From Curtobacterium sp. MCBA15_008 (GTDB lineage: Bacteria; Actinomycetota; Actinomycetes; Actinomycetales; Microbacteriaceae), in the NCBI RefSeq assembly GCF_001865065.1, contig NZ_MJGN01000001.1, positions 149,905 through 212,660 of the forward strand: a stretch of DNA of 62,756 bases, written 5' to 3'. Made by a program: the position numbers and the translations under genes. The notes below the pieces were generated by a model. The model made no database searches. It saw only the letters and a list, made by a program, of their open reading frames with translations, and had not been told where the DNA came from. Positions 35,027 to 43,846 of the stretch are shown piece by piece. Position 1 is the first letter of the stretch; each line of letters opens with the position of its first letter.

Positions 35027-35458
35027 TCAGGCCTCGACCGTGATGCCCATCGAACGAGCGGTGCCGGCGATGATCTTCGCGGCCTGCTCGATGTCGTTGG
35101 CGTTCAGGTCGGCCTGCTTCGTCTCGGCGATCTGACGGACCTGGTCCATCGAGATCTTCGCGACCTTGACCGTGTGCGGGGTCGAGGACCCCTTCTGCAC
35201 ACCCGCAGCCTTCTTGATGAGCTCGGCGGCCGGCGGGGTCTTGAGGACGAACGTGAACGAACGGTCCTCGTAGACGGTGATCTCGACCGGAACGACGTTG
35301 CCGCGCTGCGACTCGGTCGCGGCGTTGTACGCCTTGCAGAACTCCATGATGTTCACGCCGTGCTGACCGAGCGCCGGACCGATCGGCGGGGCCGGGTTGG
35401 CGGCGCCCGCGTTGATCTGCAGCTTGATCAGGCCCGTGACCTTCTTCTTCGGTGCCAT
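35027..35458 (-). CDS. rplK: 50S ribosomal protein L11
   Basis: 143 residues. [21 protein letters not shown] is the conserved N-terminal domain and [18 protein letters not shown] the C-terminal signature. It forms the GTPase centre with 23S rRNA and is the usual thiostrepton target. AGGAGGAAG lies before the ATG. Order nusG, rplK, rplA as in most bacteria. Confidence 0.98.
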   Translation of the reverse strand: MAPKKKVTGLIKLQINAGAANPAPPIGPALGQHGVNIMEFCKAYNAATESQRGNVVPVEITVYEDRSFTFVLKTPPAAELIKKAAGVQKGSSTPHTVKVAKISMDQVRQIAETKQADLNANDIEQAAKIIAGTARSMGITVEA

Positions 35459-35537
35459 GTGTGCTTCCTCCTGGGAATCGAACGCACGGTGTTCCGTGCA
35501 CTCTCCCGCTGGCCCGGCCGTTCCGGACCGCGGTGAA

Positions 35538-35564
35538 GCCCCGCACGCACGAAGCGTGCGGGGC
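35538..35564 (-). terminator. Hairpin between nusG and rplK
   Basis: Arms GCCCCGCACGC and GCGTGCGGGGC are perfect over 11 bp with a 5-base loop. It follows the nusG stop by about 38 bp, so it terminates nusG or attenuates rplK-rplA. Confidence 0.7.
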
Positions 35565-35601
35565 CAAACTCATTGAGTCTACCCGACCTGAGCGGTCGGT
35601 A

Positions 35602-36663
35602 CTAGAGCTTCGTGACCTGGTCGAAGCTGAGCTCGACCGGGGTCTCGCGCTCGAAGAGCGAGACGAGGACGGTGAGCTTGCCGCTCTCCGGCTTGATCTC
35701 GGAGATCGAACCCGGCAGGCCCGCGAACGAACCTTCCTTGATGGTGATCGTCTCGCCGACCTCGAAGTCGACCTCGGCTGCCGGCTGCGACTGTGCACCG
35801 CCGGTGCCCTTGCCGCCGCCCTTGGTCGGTGCGGCCTCGGCCACCTGCACGAGGGACTTCAGCATGCCGAACGCCTCGTCGAAGCGGAGCGGCGTCGGGT
35901 TGTGCGCGTTGCCGACGAAGCCGGTGACACCGGGGGTGTGCCGGACGACGGACCACGAGTCCTCGTTGAGGTCCATGCGGACGAGCACGTACGAGGGGAT
36001 CCGGACGCGGGTGACCAGCTTGCGCTGCCCGTTCTTGATCTCGACGACGTCCTCCATCGGGACCTCGACCTGGTAGATGTAGTCCTCCATCGACATCGAC
36101 ACCATGCGGTTCTCGATGTTCGACTTCACGCGGCGCTCGAAGCCCGCGTAGGAGTGGATGACGTACCACTTGCCGGGCTTCATCCGCAGCTCGGCCTTGA
36201 AGGCGTCGTACGGGTCGACCTCGGCCTCTTCGGCGCCGTCGTCCTCGTCGCCTTCGGCGTCGATCGCCTCGTCGGCGGCGAGGGTGGCGTTCGCCTCTTC
36301 GGCGGACTCTTCCTCGAGCTCGATCTCTTCCTCGTCCTCGACCGCCTCGACGGCGGCCTCGGCCTCGTCAGCGGTGTCGATCTCGAGTGCGTCGTCGACG
36401 ACGGCGTCCGCCTCGGGGTCGCGGGACTCGGCGAGGGCGTTCAGCGCCTCGTCGATGGAGGCGTCGACGGTGCCGTCGTCCGGCTCGTCGCTCAGGCCGA
36501 GGGACTCGTCGTCCTCGCCCTCGATCGAGATGGCGCGCTCTTCAGCAGACTCGACCGCACGGCCCTCGCTGGTCTCGACGTCGCCTTCCTGGTTCTCCTC
36601 GACTTCGGAGGACTGCTCGGCAGCCGTGGCGAGGTCGATGTCGTCGCGGGAGTTGTCAGACAC
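35602..36663 (-). CDS. nusG: Transcription termination/antitermination factor NusG with long acidic N-terminus
   Basis: About 353 residues, nearly twice the E. coli length. The first 165 or so residues are Glu/Asp/Ala-rich and low in complexity. The NGN domain follows ([41 protein letters not shown]) and a KOW domain closes the protein ([19 protein letters not shown]). It binds RNA polymerase and couples transcription to translation or Rho. The acidic extension is known in actinobacterial NusG and may be disordered. GTG start. 119 bp downstream of secE. Confidence 0.96.
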   Translation of the reverse strand: MSDNSRDDIDLATAAEQSSEVEENQEGDVETSEGRAVESAEERAISIEGEDDESLGLSDEPDDGTVDASIDEALNALAESRDPEADAVVDDALEIDTADEAEAAVEAVEDEEEIELEEESAEEANATLAADEAIDAEGDEDDGAEEAEVDPYDAFKAELRMKPGKWYVIHSYAGFERRVKSNIENRMVSMSMEDYIYQVEVPMEDVVEIKNGQRKLVTRVRIPSYVLVRMDLNEDSWSVVRHTPGVTGFVGNAHNPTPLRFDEAFGMLKSLVQVAEAAPTKGGGKGTGGAQSQPAAEVDFEVGETITIKEGSFAGLPGSISEIKPESGKLTVLVSLFERETPVELSFDQVTKL

Positions 36664-36782
36664 TGTCGATTCTTTCCGTTCGGTGGTGCGGATCGGGTTG
36701 GCGTGCAGATCGGTTCACGATCGACGCTGTCTCGGGCGACCGTACTCCTGTCCGCATCGGGACAGAGTGGCCGGTGTCCGGG

Positions 36783-37061
36783 TCAGGCCGTCGGCCCGTT
36801 GCCGAACACGTACCCGACACCGAGTCCGAACGCGAAGTCGAGGATCGACACCAGGATCATCATCACGACGACGAAGACCAGGACGACGCCCGTGTAGCTG
36901 AAGAGCTCCTTGCGGGTCGGTGTGACGACCTTGCGCAGCTCGGCGATGACCTGGCGGATGAAGAGCACGATGGCCGCGAAGGGACCACGGCGCTCGGCCC
37001 GGTCCTGCTTCGCCTTGGCGACGACGTCGTCCGCCGTCGTCTCCATGTCTTTGCTCGCCAA
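36783..37061 (-). CDS. secE: Preprotein translocase subunit SecE
   Basis: About 92 residues. The amphipathic region FIRQVIAELRKVVTPTRKEL is the SecE signature, followed by one membrane helix (YTGVVLVFVVVMMILVSILD). It clamps SecY in the translocon. The TTG at 37061 follows GAAGGG by ten bases; the ATG five codons later is an alternative. It is directly downstream of tRNA-Trp, the classic tRNA-secE-nusG order. Confidence 0.95.
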   Translation of the reverse strand: MASKDMETTADDVVAKAKQDRAERRGPFAAIVLFIRQVIAELRKVVTPTRKELFSYTGVVLVFVVVMMILVSILDFAFGLGVGYVFGNGPTA

Positions 37062-37082
37062 CTTCTACCCTTCCAGATGTGC

Positions 37083-37154
37083 AGGGCGGACAGGACTCGA
37101 ACCTGCAACCTGCGGTTTTGGAGACCGCTGCTCTACCAATTGAGCCACCGCCCT
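37083..37154 (-). tRNA. tRNA-Trp (CCA)
   Basis: 72 nt. Acceptor AGGGCGG/CCGCCCT, D arm GCTC...GAGC, anticodon loop CTCCAAA, and T loop TTCGAGT. CCA is not encoded. Confidence 0.97.
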
Positions 37155-37193
37155 TCGGACGCAGTTCGTCACCGATCCGCGTTCCGGTGGACG

Positions 37194-37223
37194 AGTCTAC
37201 GGGAGTCCGTCACACGGTGTCCA
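37194..37223 (-). promoter_or_regulatory. Promoter of tRNA-Trp-secE-nusG
   Basis: On the minus strand TGGACA, 18 bases, TAGACT, about 40 bp before the tRNA. It is divergent from the aminotransferase promoter. Confidence 0.55.
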
Positions 37224-37253
37224 CTTGACGGATGCTCCGGCGTGCCGCGCCGA

Positions 37254-37259
37254 TAGGCT
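37254..37259 (+). promoter_or_regulatory. -10 element TAGGCT, leaderless promoter of the aminotransferase gene
   Basis: TAGGCT-GGCACCC-GTG; seven bases to the start, no Shine-Dalgarno sequence. Confidence 0.5.
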
Positions 37260-37266
37260 GGCACCC

Positions 37267-38547
37267 GTGAGCACCGAAGCCCCCGGCCCCGAGTCCACCG
37301 CAAACCCCACCGCCACGACCCCGACCGACGGGTCGGGCGACCGGCCGCGCATCGCGTCCCGGATCGCCGCGATCGCCGAGTCGGCGACGCTCAAGGTCGA
37401 CGCGAAGGCGAAGGCGCTCAAGGCCGCCGGTCGTCCGGTGATCTCGTTCGCCGCGGGCGAGCCCGACTTCGCCACCCCGGAGCACGTGGTCGACGCCGCC
37501 GTCCAGGCCGCGCAGGACCCGAAGAACCACCGCTACACGCCGGCGACCGGCCTGCCCGAGCTCAAGCAGGCGATCGCCGAGAAGACGGCCCGCTCGTCCG
37601 GCGTCACCGTCGAACCGGGACAGGTCATCGTCACGAACGGCGGCAAGCAGGCCGTCTACCAGGCGTTCCAGACCATCGTCGACGCCGGCGACGAGGTCCT
37701 CCTCCCCGCCCCGTACTGGACCACCTACCCCGAGGCCATCCGGCTCGCCGGCGGCGTGCCCGTCGACGTGTTCGCGGGCAGCGACCAGGACTACCTCGTC
37801 ACGGTCGAGCAGCTCGAGGCAGCCCGCACGCCGAAGACGAAGGCGCTGCTGTTCTGCTCCCCGTCGAACCCCACCGGCGCCGTGTACACCGCCGAGCAGA
37901 CCAAGGCCATCGGCGAGTGGGCGCTCGAGCACGGCATCTGGGTGATCAGCGACGAGATCTACCAGGACCTCGTGTACGACGGTGTCCGCTTCACCGGCAT
38001 CCTCGAGGCCGTCCCCGCCCTCGCGGACACCACGATCCTCGTCAACGGCGTCGCGAAGACCTACGCGATGACCGGCTGGCGCGTCGGGTGGTTCATCGGT
38101 CCGGCCGACGCCGTCAAGGCCGCGTCGAACCTGCAGTCACACCTGTCGTCGAACGTCTCGAACGTGTCGCAGCGGGCCGCGATCGCCGCGCTGACCGGGC
38201 CGCAGGAGCCGGTGACGGCCATGCGCGAGGCCTTCGACCGTCGCCGCAAGTCCATCGTCGAGGGGCTCAACGCCATCCCGGGCTTCGTGACGCCGACCCC
38301 GCAGGGCGCCTTCTACGTCTACCCCGACGTCACGGCGCTGCTCGGTCGCGAGTGGGCCGGTTCGACCCCCACCACGACGCTCGAGCTCGCCGACCTGATC
38401 CTCGAGCAGGCCGAGGTCGCGGTCGTCCCCGGCGAGGCGTTCGGCCCGTCCGGCTACCTCCGCCTGTCGTACGCCCTCGGGGACGACGACATCGCCGAGG
38501 GCGTCGCCCGCCTGGCGGCGTTCTTCGCGGCGACCCCGGGACAGTAG
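37267..38547 (+). CDS. aspC: Pyridoxal phosphate-dependent aspartate aminotransferase (class I)
   Basis: About 426 residues, with a Pro/Thr-rich lead of about 30. [16 protein letters not shown] is the N-terminal signature; [30 protein letters not shown], and [16 protein letters not shown] with the PLP lysine (VAKTYAMTG) place it in subfamily I-gamma/1b aspartate aminotransferases. It interconverts aspartate/2-oxoglutarate and oxaloacetate/glutamate, possibly also prephenate. GTG start chosen at the leaderless promoter. Convergent with murB across a shared terminator. Confidence 0.93.
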   Translation: MSTEAPGPESTANPTATTPTDGSGDRPRIASRIAAIAESATLKVDAKAKALKAAGRPVISFAAGEPDFATPEHVVDAAVQAAQDPKNHRYTPATGLPELKQAIAEKTARSSGVTVEPGQVIVTNGGKQAVYQAFQTIVDAGDEVLLPAPYWTTYPEAIRLAGGVPVDVFAGSDQDYLVTVEQLEAARTPKTKALLFCSPSNPTGAVYTAEQTKAIGEWALEHGIWVISDEIYQDLVYDGVRFTGILEAVPALADTTILVNGVAKTYAMTGWRVGWFIGPADAVKAASNLQSHLSSNVSNVSQRAAIAALTGPQEPVTAMREAFDRRRKSIVEGLNAIPGFVTPTPQGAFYVYPDVTALLGREWAGSTPTTTLELADLILEQAEVAVVPGEAFGPSGYLRLSYALGDDDIAEGVARLAAFFAATPGQ

Positions 38548-38559
38548 ACCGCAGGAGCA

Positions 38560-38594
38560 CGGAACGGGCCGCCTCGCCGAGGTGGCCCGTTCCG
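38560..38594. terminator. Two-way terminator between aspC and murB
   Basis: Perfect 11-bp arms CGGAACGGGCC/GGCCCGTTCCG with a GC-rich loop that can pair internally (CCTCG/CGAGG). Confidence 0.75.
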
Positions 38595-38618
38595 TCGTTC
38601 CGGGAGGCGCGGATCGGC

Positions 38619-39647
38619 TCAGTCGACCAGGTCGCCCACCACGACGGGTTCCGGCACGAGCGCGACCCCGAAGCGGTTGAGGACGGTCACCTGCACGTAG
38701 CGGGCGAGCTCGGCAACCTGCGCGGCGGTCGCTCCCCCGCGGTTCGTCAGCGCCAGGGTGTGCTTGGACGAGATGCCGGCTCGGGATCCGGGGACCGCGT
38801 AGCCACGGTGGACACCCGCGTGCTCGATGAGCCACGCGGCGCTGAGCTTGACCTCGTCGCCGGCGGGCCACCGCGGTGCATCGGCCGGCAGCGTCTCGGC
38901 GAACTCGGGCGACACGAGGGGGTTCGTGAAGAAGGACCCGGCGCTCCAGGTGTCCGGGTCGTCAGTGTCGAGGACCATGCCCTTCGACCCGCGCAGCCGC
39001 AGGACCTCGGACCGGACCGTCGACGGCGGGACGAGGGCCCCGAGCTCGACGCCGAGCGACCCGGCGAGCTGGGCGTACCGGACCGGCACCCCGTCGGACG
39101 AGGCCGTCCCGAGGCGGAACTCCACCGTCAGCACCACACCCCGGCGTCCGTGCTTGAGCGTCGACGTGCGGTAGCCGAGCGCCAGCTCGGCCGCGGGTAC
39201 CCACGCGCGCTCCCCCGTGACCGCATCGAGGAACTCGATCGCGGTGAGCACGTCGGAGAGCTCGACCCCGTAGGCGCCGATGTTCTGCACGGGGGCGGCA
39301 CCGACCGTGCCCGGGATGCCGCTGAGTGCCTCCAGGCCGCTCCAGCCGTTCTCGACGGTCGTGGCGACGAACGCGTCCCACGGTTCACCGGCCGCGACGC
39401 GGACGGTGACGCCGTCCGCGTCGGCCGAGGACGCGACGCCCGTCGTGCGGACGAGCACGACGGTGCCGTCGAAGCCGTCGTCGGCGACCAGGACGTTGCT
39501 GCCACCACCGAGGACGAGCCACTCGCCGTCCTCCCACGCGGTGAAGGCGGCTGCGACGAGCTCGTCCGTCGTCGTCGGGGTGAGCAGGCGAGCGGCGGGA
39601 CCGCCGACGCGCAGCGTCGTGAGGTCCGCGAGCACCGGAGCCGACAC
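38619..39647 (-). CDS. murB: UDP-N-acetylenolpyruvoylglucosamine reductase
   Basis: About 342 residues. TTLRVGGPAARL, LGGGSNVLVADDGFDG and GTVGAAPVQNIGAYGVEL are FAD-binding motifs; SAGSFFTNPLVS holds the catalytic serine and SSKHTLALTN the C-terminal end. It makes UDP-MurNAc for peptidoglycan and belongs to the type I form with Tyr/extra loop (AGVHRGYAVPGSRAG). The GTG at 39647 lies three bases after the stop of hadB, so it is probably translated by coupling; no clear Shine-Dalgarno sequence. Confidence 0.95.
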   Translation of the reverse strand: MSAPVLADLTTLRVGGPAARLLTPTTTDELVAAAFTAWEDGEWLVLGGGSNVLVADDGFDGTVVLVRTTGVASSADADGVTVRVAAGEPWDAFVATTVENGWSGLEALSGIPGTVGAAPVQNIGAYGVELSDVLTAIEFLDAVTGERAWVPAAELALGYRTSTLKHGRRGVVLTVEFRLGTASSDGVPVRYAQLAGSLGVELGALVPPSTVRSEVLRLRGSKGMVLDTDDPDTWSAGSFFTNPLVSPEFAETLPADAPRWPAGDEVKLSAAWLIEHAGVHRGYAVPGSRAGISSKHTLALTNRGGATAAQVAELARYVQVTVLNRFGVALVPEPVVVGDLVD

Positions 39648-39649
39648 GG

Positions 39650-40075
39650 TCAGCGGAACGCCACCGTGACCTGCGCCTTGCCGAGCACGGTCTGCCCGGC
39701 GGCGGTCACGGTGAGGTCGATGCGCTGGGGTCGGCCGTCCTCGTCCACGGTGCCGACCTTGGCGACGACGCCGACGGTGGCGCCCTGCTCGGGGTCGACG
39801 ACGACGGGACGCGTGAAGCGCACGCCGTAGCGGACGACCCAGCCGCGGTCGCCGAGCCACTCGGACACCGGCTGCACGGCGAGGCCCATCGTCAGCATGC
39901 CGTGCGCGAGGACGCCGGGCAGCCCGACCGAGGCGGCGACGTCGTCGCGGTAGTGGATCGGGTTGAAGTCGCCGGAGGCGCCGGCGTACCGGACGAGCGA
40001 GTCACGGGTCAGGTGGACCTCGCGCTCGGCGACGACGGTGCCGACCTCGAGCGCGGTCACGGGTGCGGTGGTCAT
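39650..40075 (-). CDS. MaoC-family dehydratase, HadB-like
   Basis: About 141 residues, hot-dog fold. VRYAGASGDFNPIHYRDDVA carries the catalytic Asp/His of the hydratase-2 motif; GVLAHGMLTMGLAV follows. It pairs with the HadA-like protein encoded directly upstream (ATGA overlap), by analogy with mycobacterial HadAB, which dehydrates 3-hydroxyacyl-ACP. Microbacteriaceae lack mycolic acids, so its substrate here is uncertain. It is followed by murB. Confidence 0.9.
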   Translation of the reverse strand: MTTAPVTALEVGTVVAEREVHLTRDSLVRYAGASGDFNPIHYRDDVAASVGLPGVLAHGMLTMGLAVQPVSEWLGDRGWVVRYGVRFTRPVVVDPEQGATVGVVAKVGTVDEDGRPQRIDLTVTAAGQTVLGKAQVTVAFR

Positions 40076-40521
40076 GCGTCGTCTCCTCGGACGACGAGGG
40101 TGGATGTCGCCGTGACGACGTGCTCCCCCGCGGCGTCGTTCATCGTGCTCTCGGCGGTGACCATGGCGTTGCCGCCGAGGGTCTTGACGCTCGTGACGGT
40201 CAGCGTGGCGGTGAGTTTGTCACCGGCGACGATCGGCCGGTCGTACGTGAAGGCCTGCTCGCCGTGGACGACGCGGGAGAAGTCGATGCCGGCGTCCGGC
40301 TCGGCGAGGAGCTGGGCGAGCGTGGCCTCTTGCACGACGACCGCGAAGGTCGGCGGTGCGACGACGTCGTCGTAGCCGGCGGCACGGGCGGCCTCGGGCT
40401 CGTGGTGGATCGGGTTCGTCGCGAAGACGGCGCGGGAGAACTCGCGCACCTTCTCACGACCGACCAGGTAGGGCTGGGCCGGCGGGAACGTCCTGCCGAC
40501 GAGCTCGGGGTTCACAGACAC
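40072..40521 (-). CDS. MaoC-family N-terminal dehydratase, HadA-like
   Basis: About 149 residues, FAS1-type dehydratase fold (MaoC_dehydrat_N). VGREKVREFSRAVFATNPIHHE, VAPPTFAVVVQEATL and VVHGEQAFTYDRPIVAGDKL are typical of HadA. It lacks the catalytic motif present in the HadB-like partner and would form the substrate-binding half of a heterodimer. GTG start six bases after TAGACT. Confidence 0.9.
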   Translation of the reverse strand: MSVNPELVGRTFPPAQPYLVGREKVREFSRAVFATNPIHHEPEAARAAGYDDVVAPPTFAVVVQEATLAQLLAEPDAGIDFSRVVHGEQAFTYDRPIVAGDKLTATLTVTSVKTLGGNAMVTAESTMNDAAGEHVVTATSTLVVRGDDA

Positions 40522-40527
40522 GTCGGC

Positions 40528-40533
40528 AGTCTA
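40528..40533 (-). promoter_or_regulatory. -10 element TAGACT, leaderless promoter of hadA-hadB-murB
   Basis: TAGACT-GCCGAC-GTG; six bases to the start codon. Confidence 0.5.
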
Positions 40534-40577
40534 CCGACGCCCTTCTGGGGGCCTGTGTTCCATGAGTATGCATCGGC

Positions 40578-40613
40578 TATGCTCGACGGGCGCGGTTCGG
40601 GGGAACCGCGCCC
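40578..40613 (+). promoter_or_regulatory. TATGCT -10 followed by a 5' leader hairpin
   Basis: TATGCT at 40578-40583 is followed at once by a perfect 11-bp hairpin, GGGCGCGGTTC (40588-40598) and GAACCGCGCCC (40603-40613). If transcription starts there, the hairpin forms the 5' end of the message for the gene at 40656. Confidence 0.4.
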
Positions 40614-40655
40614 GGCGCAGGGACCGAAGGACGACTCCGGGGATGGGGAGGGACG

Positions 40656-41045
40656 ATGGACGCGACGACCGAGTTCGCCGTGCACACGGGAGACCGGTGC
40701 ACCGCCATGGAGGTCGCCAGCGCGGCACTGCGCCGCACCGGGCACCAGGTCGAGTCGACCGGCGGCACGCTCACCGCCACGACGGGCAACCGCGTGCTGA
40801 CGATCCTGCTCGGGGCGCTCGTGCACCCGTCGCGGGAGTTCCGTCGCTACGAGCTGTCGACGACCGTCACGGGGACGTCGACCACGATCACGTTGCGGCA
40901 CGCCGGGCACGGCACGGCGGTGTCCGGCGGTGGCATCGGTGCGGACCGGCGGCAGAGCGCGTGGCGGCAGGTGAACGCGACGCTGGAGCGGGCGCTGCGT
41001 TCGGCCGGGGTGCTCGTGGCGCGCACGGAGCACCGGCCGTTCTGA
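40656..41045 (+). CDS. Conserved hypothetical protein
   Basis: About 129 residues, soluble, no signal or membrane helix beyond a weak stretch at about 47-55. It looks like an alpha/beta sandwich: an N-terminal helix (CTAMEVASAALRRTG), strands (GGTLTATTGNRVLTILLGAL; YELSTTVTGTSTTITLRHAG) and a C-terminal helix (WRQVNATLERALRSAG). GGGAGGGAC precedes the ATG. I do not recognise a named family. It stands alone between hadA and the tRNA region. Confidence 0.75.
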   Translation: MDATTEFAVHTGDRCTAMEVASAALRRTGHQVESTGGTLTATTGNRVLTILLGALVHPSREFRRYELSTTVTGTSTTITLRHAGHGTAVSGGGIGADRRQSAWRQVNATLERALRSAGVLVARTEHRPF

Positions 41046-41096
41046 CCGGATGTGGCCCGGCCGGCCCGCCCGGCCCGGCCCGGTCCGGCCCGCGTC

Positions 41097-41152
41097 TCGC
41101 GCTCAGCGACACTTCACGCGCCGACGAGCCCGTGAGGTGTCGCTGAGCGCGA
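41097..41152. repeat. Intergenic hairpin, CGCTCAGCGACAC word
   Basis: 22-base arms (TCGCGCTCAGCGACACTTCACG and its complement with one mismatch), 12-base loop. It lies in the 332-bp gap between the hypothetical gene and tRNA-Met; the gap holds this, the next hairpin and the tRNA terminator, and no gene. Confidence 0.8.
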
Positions 41153-41179
41153 CACTCGGCCACCCGTCTGCGGCCGCAG

Positions 41180-41261
41180 AGCGACAGATGGACGCGAAGC
41201 TCCGCGGACGCGGCCAGCAGGGCGACAGATCGGCGCCGGACGTTCGCGCCCATCTGTCGCT
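41180..41261. repeat. Intergenic hairpin, GCGACAGAT word (copy 3 of the AbiEi-flanking family)
   Basis: Arms of 19 bases, AGCGACAGATGGACGCGAA and its complement with one mismatch, around a 44-base loop that contains a third GCGACAGAT. Confidence 0.8.
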
Positions 41262-41347
41262 TTCGCGGCAGGCGGCCAGGCGGCCAGGCGGCCAGGCCGC
41301 GGCCGCACGCATACCGCAGCGCGCATGCACGCCCCCGGGAACGACGA

Positions 41348-41373
41348 AAGCCCGGCGAACGATCGCCGGGCTT
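41348..41373 (-). terminator. Terminator of tRNA-Thr/tRNA-Met
   Basis: AAGCCCGGCGA/TCGCCGGGCTT, 11 bp perfect with a 4-base loop, then TTCGTCG on the minus strand, just past tRNA-Met. Confidence 0.75.
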
Positions 41374-41377
41374 GCGG

Positions 41378-41451
41378 TAGCGAGGGCGGGACTTGAACCC
41401 GCGACCCCACGATTATGAGTCGTGTGCTCTAACCAACTGAGCTACCCCGCC
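41378..41451 (-). tRNA. tRNA-Met (CAT), elongator type
   Basis: 74 nt. Acceptor GGCGGGG/CCTCGCT with two G-U pairs, anticodon loop CTCATAA, T loop TTCAAGT. It matches actinobacterial elongator tRNA-Met; a lysidine tRNA-Ile is the alternative for CAT. Confidence 0.9.
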
Positions 41452-41484
41452 AAGGATCCGGAGCGGCGTACCGCTCCGAGTCGG

Positions 41485-41556
<72 letters not shown>

Positions 41557-41646
41557 ATGTGCCGCGAACGGCACCACACGAGGATAGCAGACCGGCGACG
41601 GTGCTCAGGAACCCGGAGCGACGCCCGGGCGTGCCGCGCCGGACCG

Positions 41647-42861
41647 CTAGTTCGCGTTGGCCTTGAGCCACGCCAGCGGGTCCACCGGAACGCCGTCGAC
41701 GTGCACCTCGAGGTGCAGGTGCGGGCCCGTCGAGTTGCCGGTGCTGCCGACGAGACCGAGCTCGTCACCGACCGCGACCTGCTGGCCCTTGACCACCTTG
41801 AAGGAGTTGTCCTCCATGTGGCCGTAGACGCTGACGAACTGCTTGCCGTCGACGTCGTGCTGGACCCAGACGTCGTTGCCGAAGCCGCCGTCGTTCGCCT
41901 GCACCTTGATCACGGTGCCGCCGGCGATGACCCGGATCGGGGTGCCCTCACCGGGCGCGAAGTCGACGCCCATGTGGTTCGTCGAGCAGAACGAGCAGCC
42001 CTCGACCTGGCGGCCGCCGAACCCGGAGGTGATCGGCACGCCGGTGAGGAACGGCCACTGAATGCTGCCGTTCGGGTCGTTCGTGAAGCTCGACGAGTCG
42101 ACGTTCTTGTACTGCGCGGCGCTCGACACCGAGTACTGGTCGCGGTTCGTCTCGGCGTCCGTCGCGCCCGAGCCGACACTGAGCGACTGGGTCGCGCCGG
42201 CGACGGTGCGCTCCGAGGTCGAACCGGTCTCAGGCGTGTAGAGCGCCTGCGCCGGCAGCGACGTGGACACGACGAGCCCGGCGGCGAAGAGGAGCGCACC
42301 AACGGCCGTCACGCGCGATGCCGCACGACGGAACGACGCGCCCTGCTTCTTCGGGGTAACGACGGTCGGGGCGACGGCGCGCGTGGACCGCACGGCGCCG
42401 AGGTGGCGGGTGGCGCGGTCGACGTGCAGCGTCGCGGTACCCCCGGTGCGGACGGCGCGTGCCGGTCGACGCGACGCCGGGACCTGACCGAGCACCCGAC
42501 GCGTCGTGGGCGCGGCCGGAGCGGCGGGCGCAGCAACAGCGGCAGCGGGGGCGACGACGGGCGACGTGGGCGCCGGCGGCGTCACAGGTGCGGCGGTCGA
42601 CGCAGGCATCGCCGGCGCGAAGTCGATCGGGGACGCCGGGGCCGGCGGCGTCATGGGCGTCACGAGGTCGTCGAACGACGGACGGGAGGCCGTGCCCGCC
42701 CCCGCGACGACCGGCGCCTGCTCGACACGGTCACCACCGGCGACCGCCGTGGATGCTGCTCGCTCTGCCTCGATGCGTGCCCGTCGGGTGAGGTGGACGA
42801 CCGGTTCCGGTGCGTTCACGGGGCCGTCGGTCTGCACGGGCGAGAGGGAGGAGTGGGGCAT
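41647..42861 (-). CDS. M23 family metallopeptidase, membrane-anchored
   Basis: About 404 residues. A cytoplasmic Ala/Pro-rich region of about 175 residues precedes one membrane segment (VTAVGALLFAAGLVVSTSLPA), then a linker and a C-terminal LytM/lysostaphin domain. Zinc ligands are visible in NHMGVDFAPGEGTP (His, Asp) and GPHLHLEVH (His). It should cut peptidoglycan crosslinks outside the membrane or regulate another hydrolase. The ATG at 42861 has no strong Shine-Dalgarno; a longer frame to 42975 is less likely. A GTAACG/ATAACG direct repeat lies upstream. Confidence 0.9.
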   Translation of the reverse strand: MPHSSLSPVQTDGPVNAPEPVVHLTRRARIEAERAASTAVAGGDRVEQAPVVAGAGTASRPSFDDLVTPMTPPAPASPIDFAPAMPASTAAPVTPPAPTSPVVAPAAAVAAPAAPAAPTTRRVLGQVPASRRPARAVRTGGTATLHVDRATRHLGAVRSTRAVAPTVVTPKKQGASFRRAASRVTAVGALLFAAGLVVSTSLPAQALYTPETGSTSERTVAGATQSLSVGSGATDAETNRDQYSVSSAAQYKNVDSSSFTNDPNGSIQWPFLTGVPITSGFGGRQVEGCSFCSTNHMGVDFAPGEGTPIRVIAGGTVIKVQANDGGFGNDVWVQHDVDGKQFVSVYGHMEDNSFKVVKGQQVAVGDELGLVGSTGNSTGPHLHLEVHVDGVPVDPLAWLKANAN

Positions 42862-42902
42862 ACGTCGGTGAGGATCCTGATCGAGGCGAAGAGCGCTCGT
42901 TG

Positions 42903-42919
42903 GTAACGAGCAGATAACG
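42903..42919. promoter_or_regulatory. Direct repeat GTAACG-N5-ATAACG, possible MtrA-type box
   Basis: Two hexamers with 11-bp start-to-start spacing, about 42 bp upstream of the M23 gene. MtrA controls cell-wall hydrolase genes in other actinobacteria through spaced repeats of this kind. Confidence 0.3.
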
Positions 42920-43005
42920 GGACTGGAGAACGGTAGCAAAAGCCCTAGCGGGTTTCCAGTCCTGGTCATGACCACAGGGGTCCCCCAGAGCGAGGGACGT
43001 GCGGC

Positions 43006-43827
43006 TCAGCCTGCGAGGACGGGGCCCTCGAGCCGCCGCAGCAGGGCAGCCAGCTCGTCGACGACGGCGGGGCTCGCGAACAGGAAGGACCGCGTCCCGC
43101 CGGCGTCCCAGATGCGGGTCTCGGCGCCGGCTTCGCGCGCGACGATCGACCCGGCGGCCATGTCCCACGGGTTGATCCCCCGCTCGTAGTAGGCGTCGAC
43201 CGTGCCTGCCCCGACCGCGCAGCAGTCGAGCGACGCCGCTCCCCCGCGGCGGATGTCCCGGACCTCGCCGATCAGCCCGGCCAGCACCGCGACCTGCTCC
43301 CGGCGGCGGTCGGCGGTGTACCCGAAGCCGGTGGCGACGAGGGTCTCGGCGAGGGACGCGGGGGCGCTGACCCGGAGCGTCACGCCGTCCCGCGTCGCAC
43401 CCTGCCCCGTGACCGCACGGTGGACGACGCCGGTCGCCGGAGCGACGACGACGCCGGCGACCGGCTCCCAGGTCGCCGGGTCGGCCGCCCCGCGGACGAC
43501 CCCGATGCTGACGCCGTACTCGGGGCTGCCGTAGAGGTAGTTGACGGTGCCGTCGATGGGATCGACCACCCAGGTGGTGCCCGACGTGCCGGCTCCGGTG
43601 CCGGACTCCTCGCCGAAGAACGCGTCGTCCGGACGGGCCTCGGCGATGCGGGCACGGATGAGGGCCTCGACCTCACGGTCGGCGGCGGTGACCACGTCGG
43701 CGATGCTCGACTTCCGGTCGGCGACCTCGACCCCCTCGGCTCGACGGCGTGCGGCGAGGTCGGCGGCCTCGCGGGCGATCGACTCGGCGAGGTCGGCATA
43801 CTGGGACGGGGTGAGCGCGGAGGTCAT
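43006..43827 (-). CDS. Inositol monophosphatase family protein
   Basis: About 273 residues. FFGEESGTG, WVVDPIDGTVNYLYG and GINPWDMAAGSIVAREAG are the three metal-binding motifs of the IMPase superfamily. It hydrolyses a phosphate monoester; inositol-1-phosphate or histidinol phosphate are candidates. The ATG at 43827 is used because an earlier in-frame start falls inside the tRNA-Tyr terminator. CAGGAT lies six bases before it. Confidence 0.92.
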   Translation of the reverse strand: MTSALTPSQYADLAESIAREAADLAARRRAEGVEVADRKSSIADVVTAADREVEALIRARIAEARPDDAFFGEESGTGAGTSGTTWVVDPIDGTVNYLYGSPEYGVSIGVVRGAADPATWEPVAGVVVAPATGVVHRAVTGQGATRDGVTLRVSAPASLAETLVATGFGYTADRRREQVAVLAGLIGEVRDIRRGGAASLDCCAVGAGTVDAYYERGINPWDMAAGSIVAREAGAETRIWDAGGTRSFLFASPAVVDELAALLRRLEGPVLAG

Positions 43828-43846
43828 CCACCGATCCTGCCAGGAA

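Noticed and set aside
41378..41451. Initiator tRNA-fMet
   Set aside because: The acceptor starts with a paired G, and the anticodon stem lacks the three G-C pairs typical of initiators, so elongator Met is preferred.
42862..43005. Cyclic di-AMP (ydaO) riboswitch upstream of the M23 gene
   Set aside because: Such riboswitches often precede hydrolase genes in actinobacteria, but the conserved core motifs are absent from this 144-bp region.
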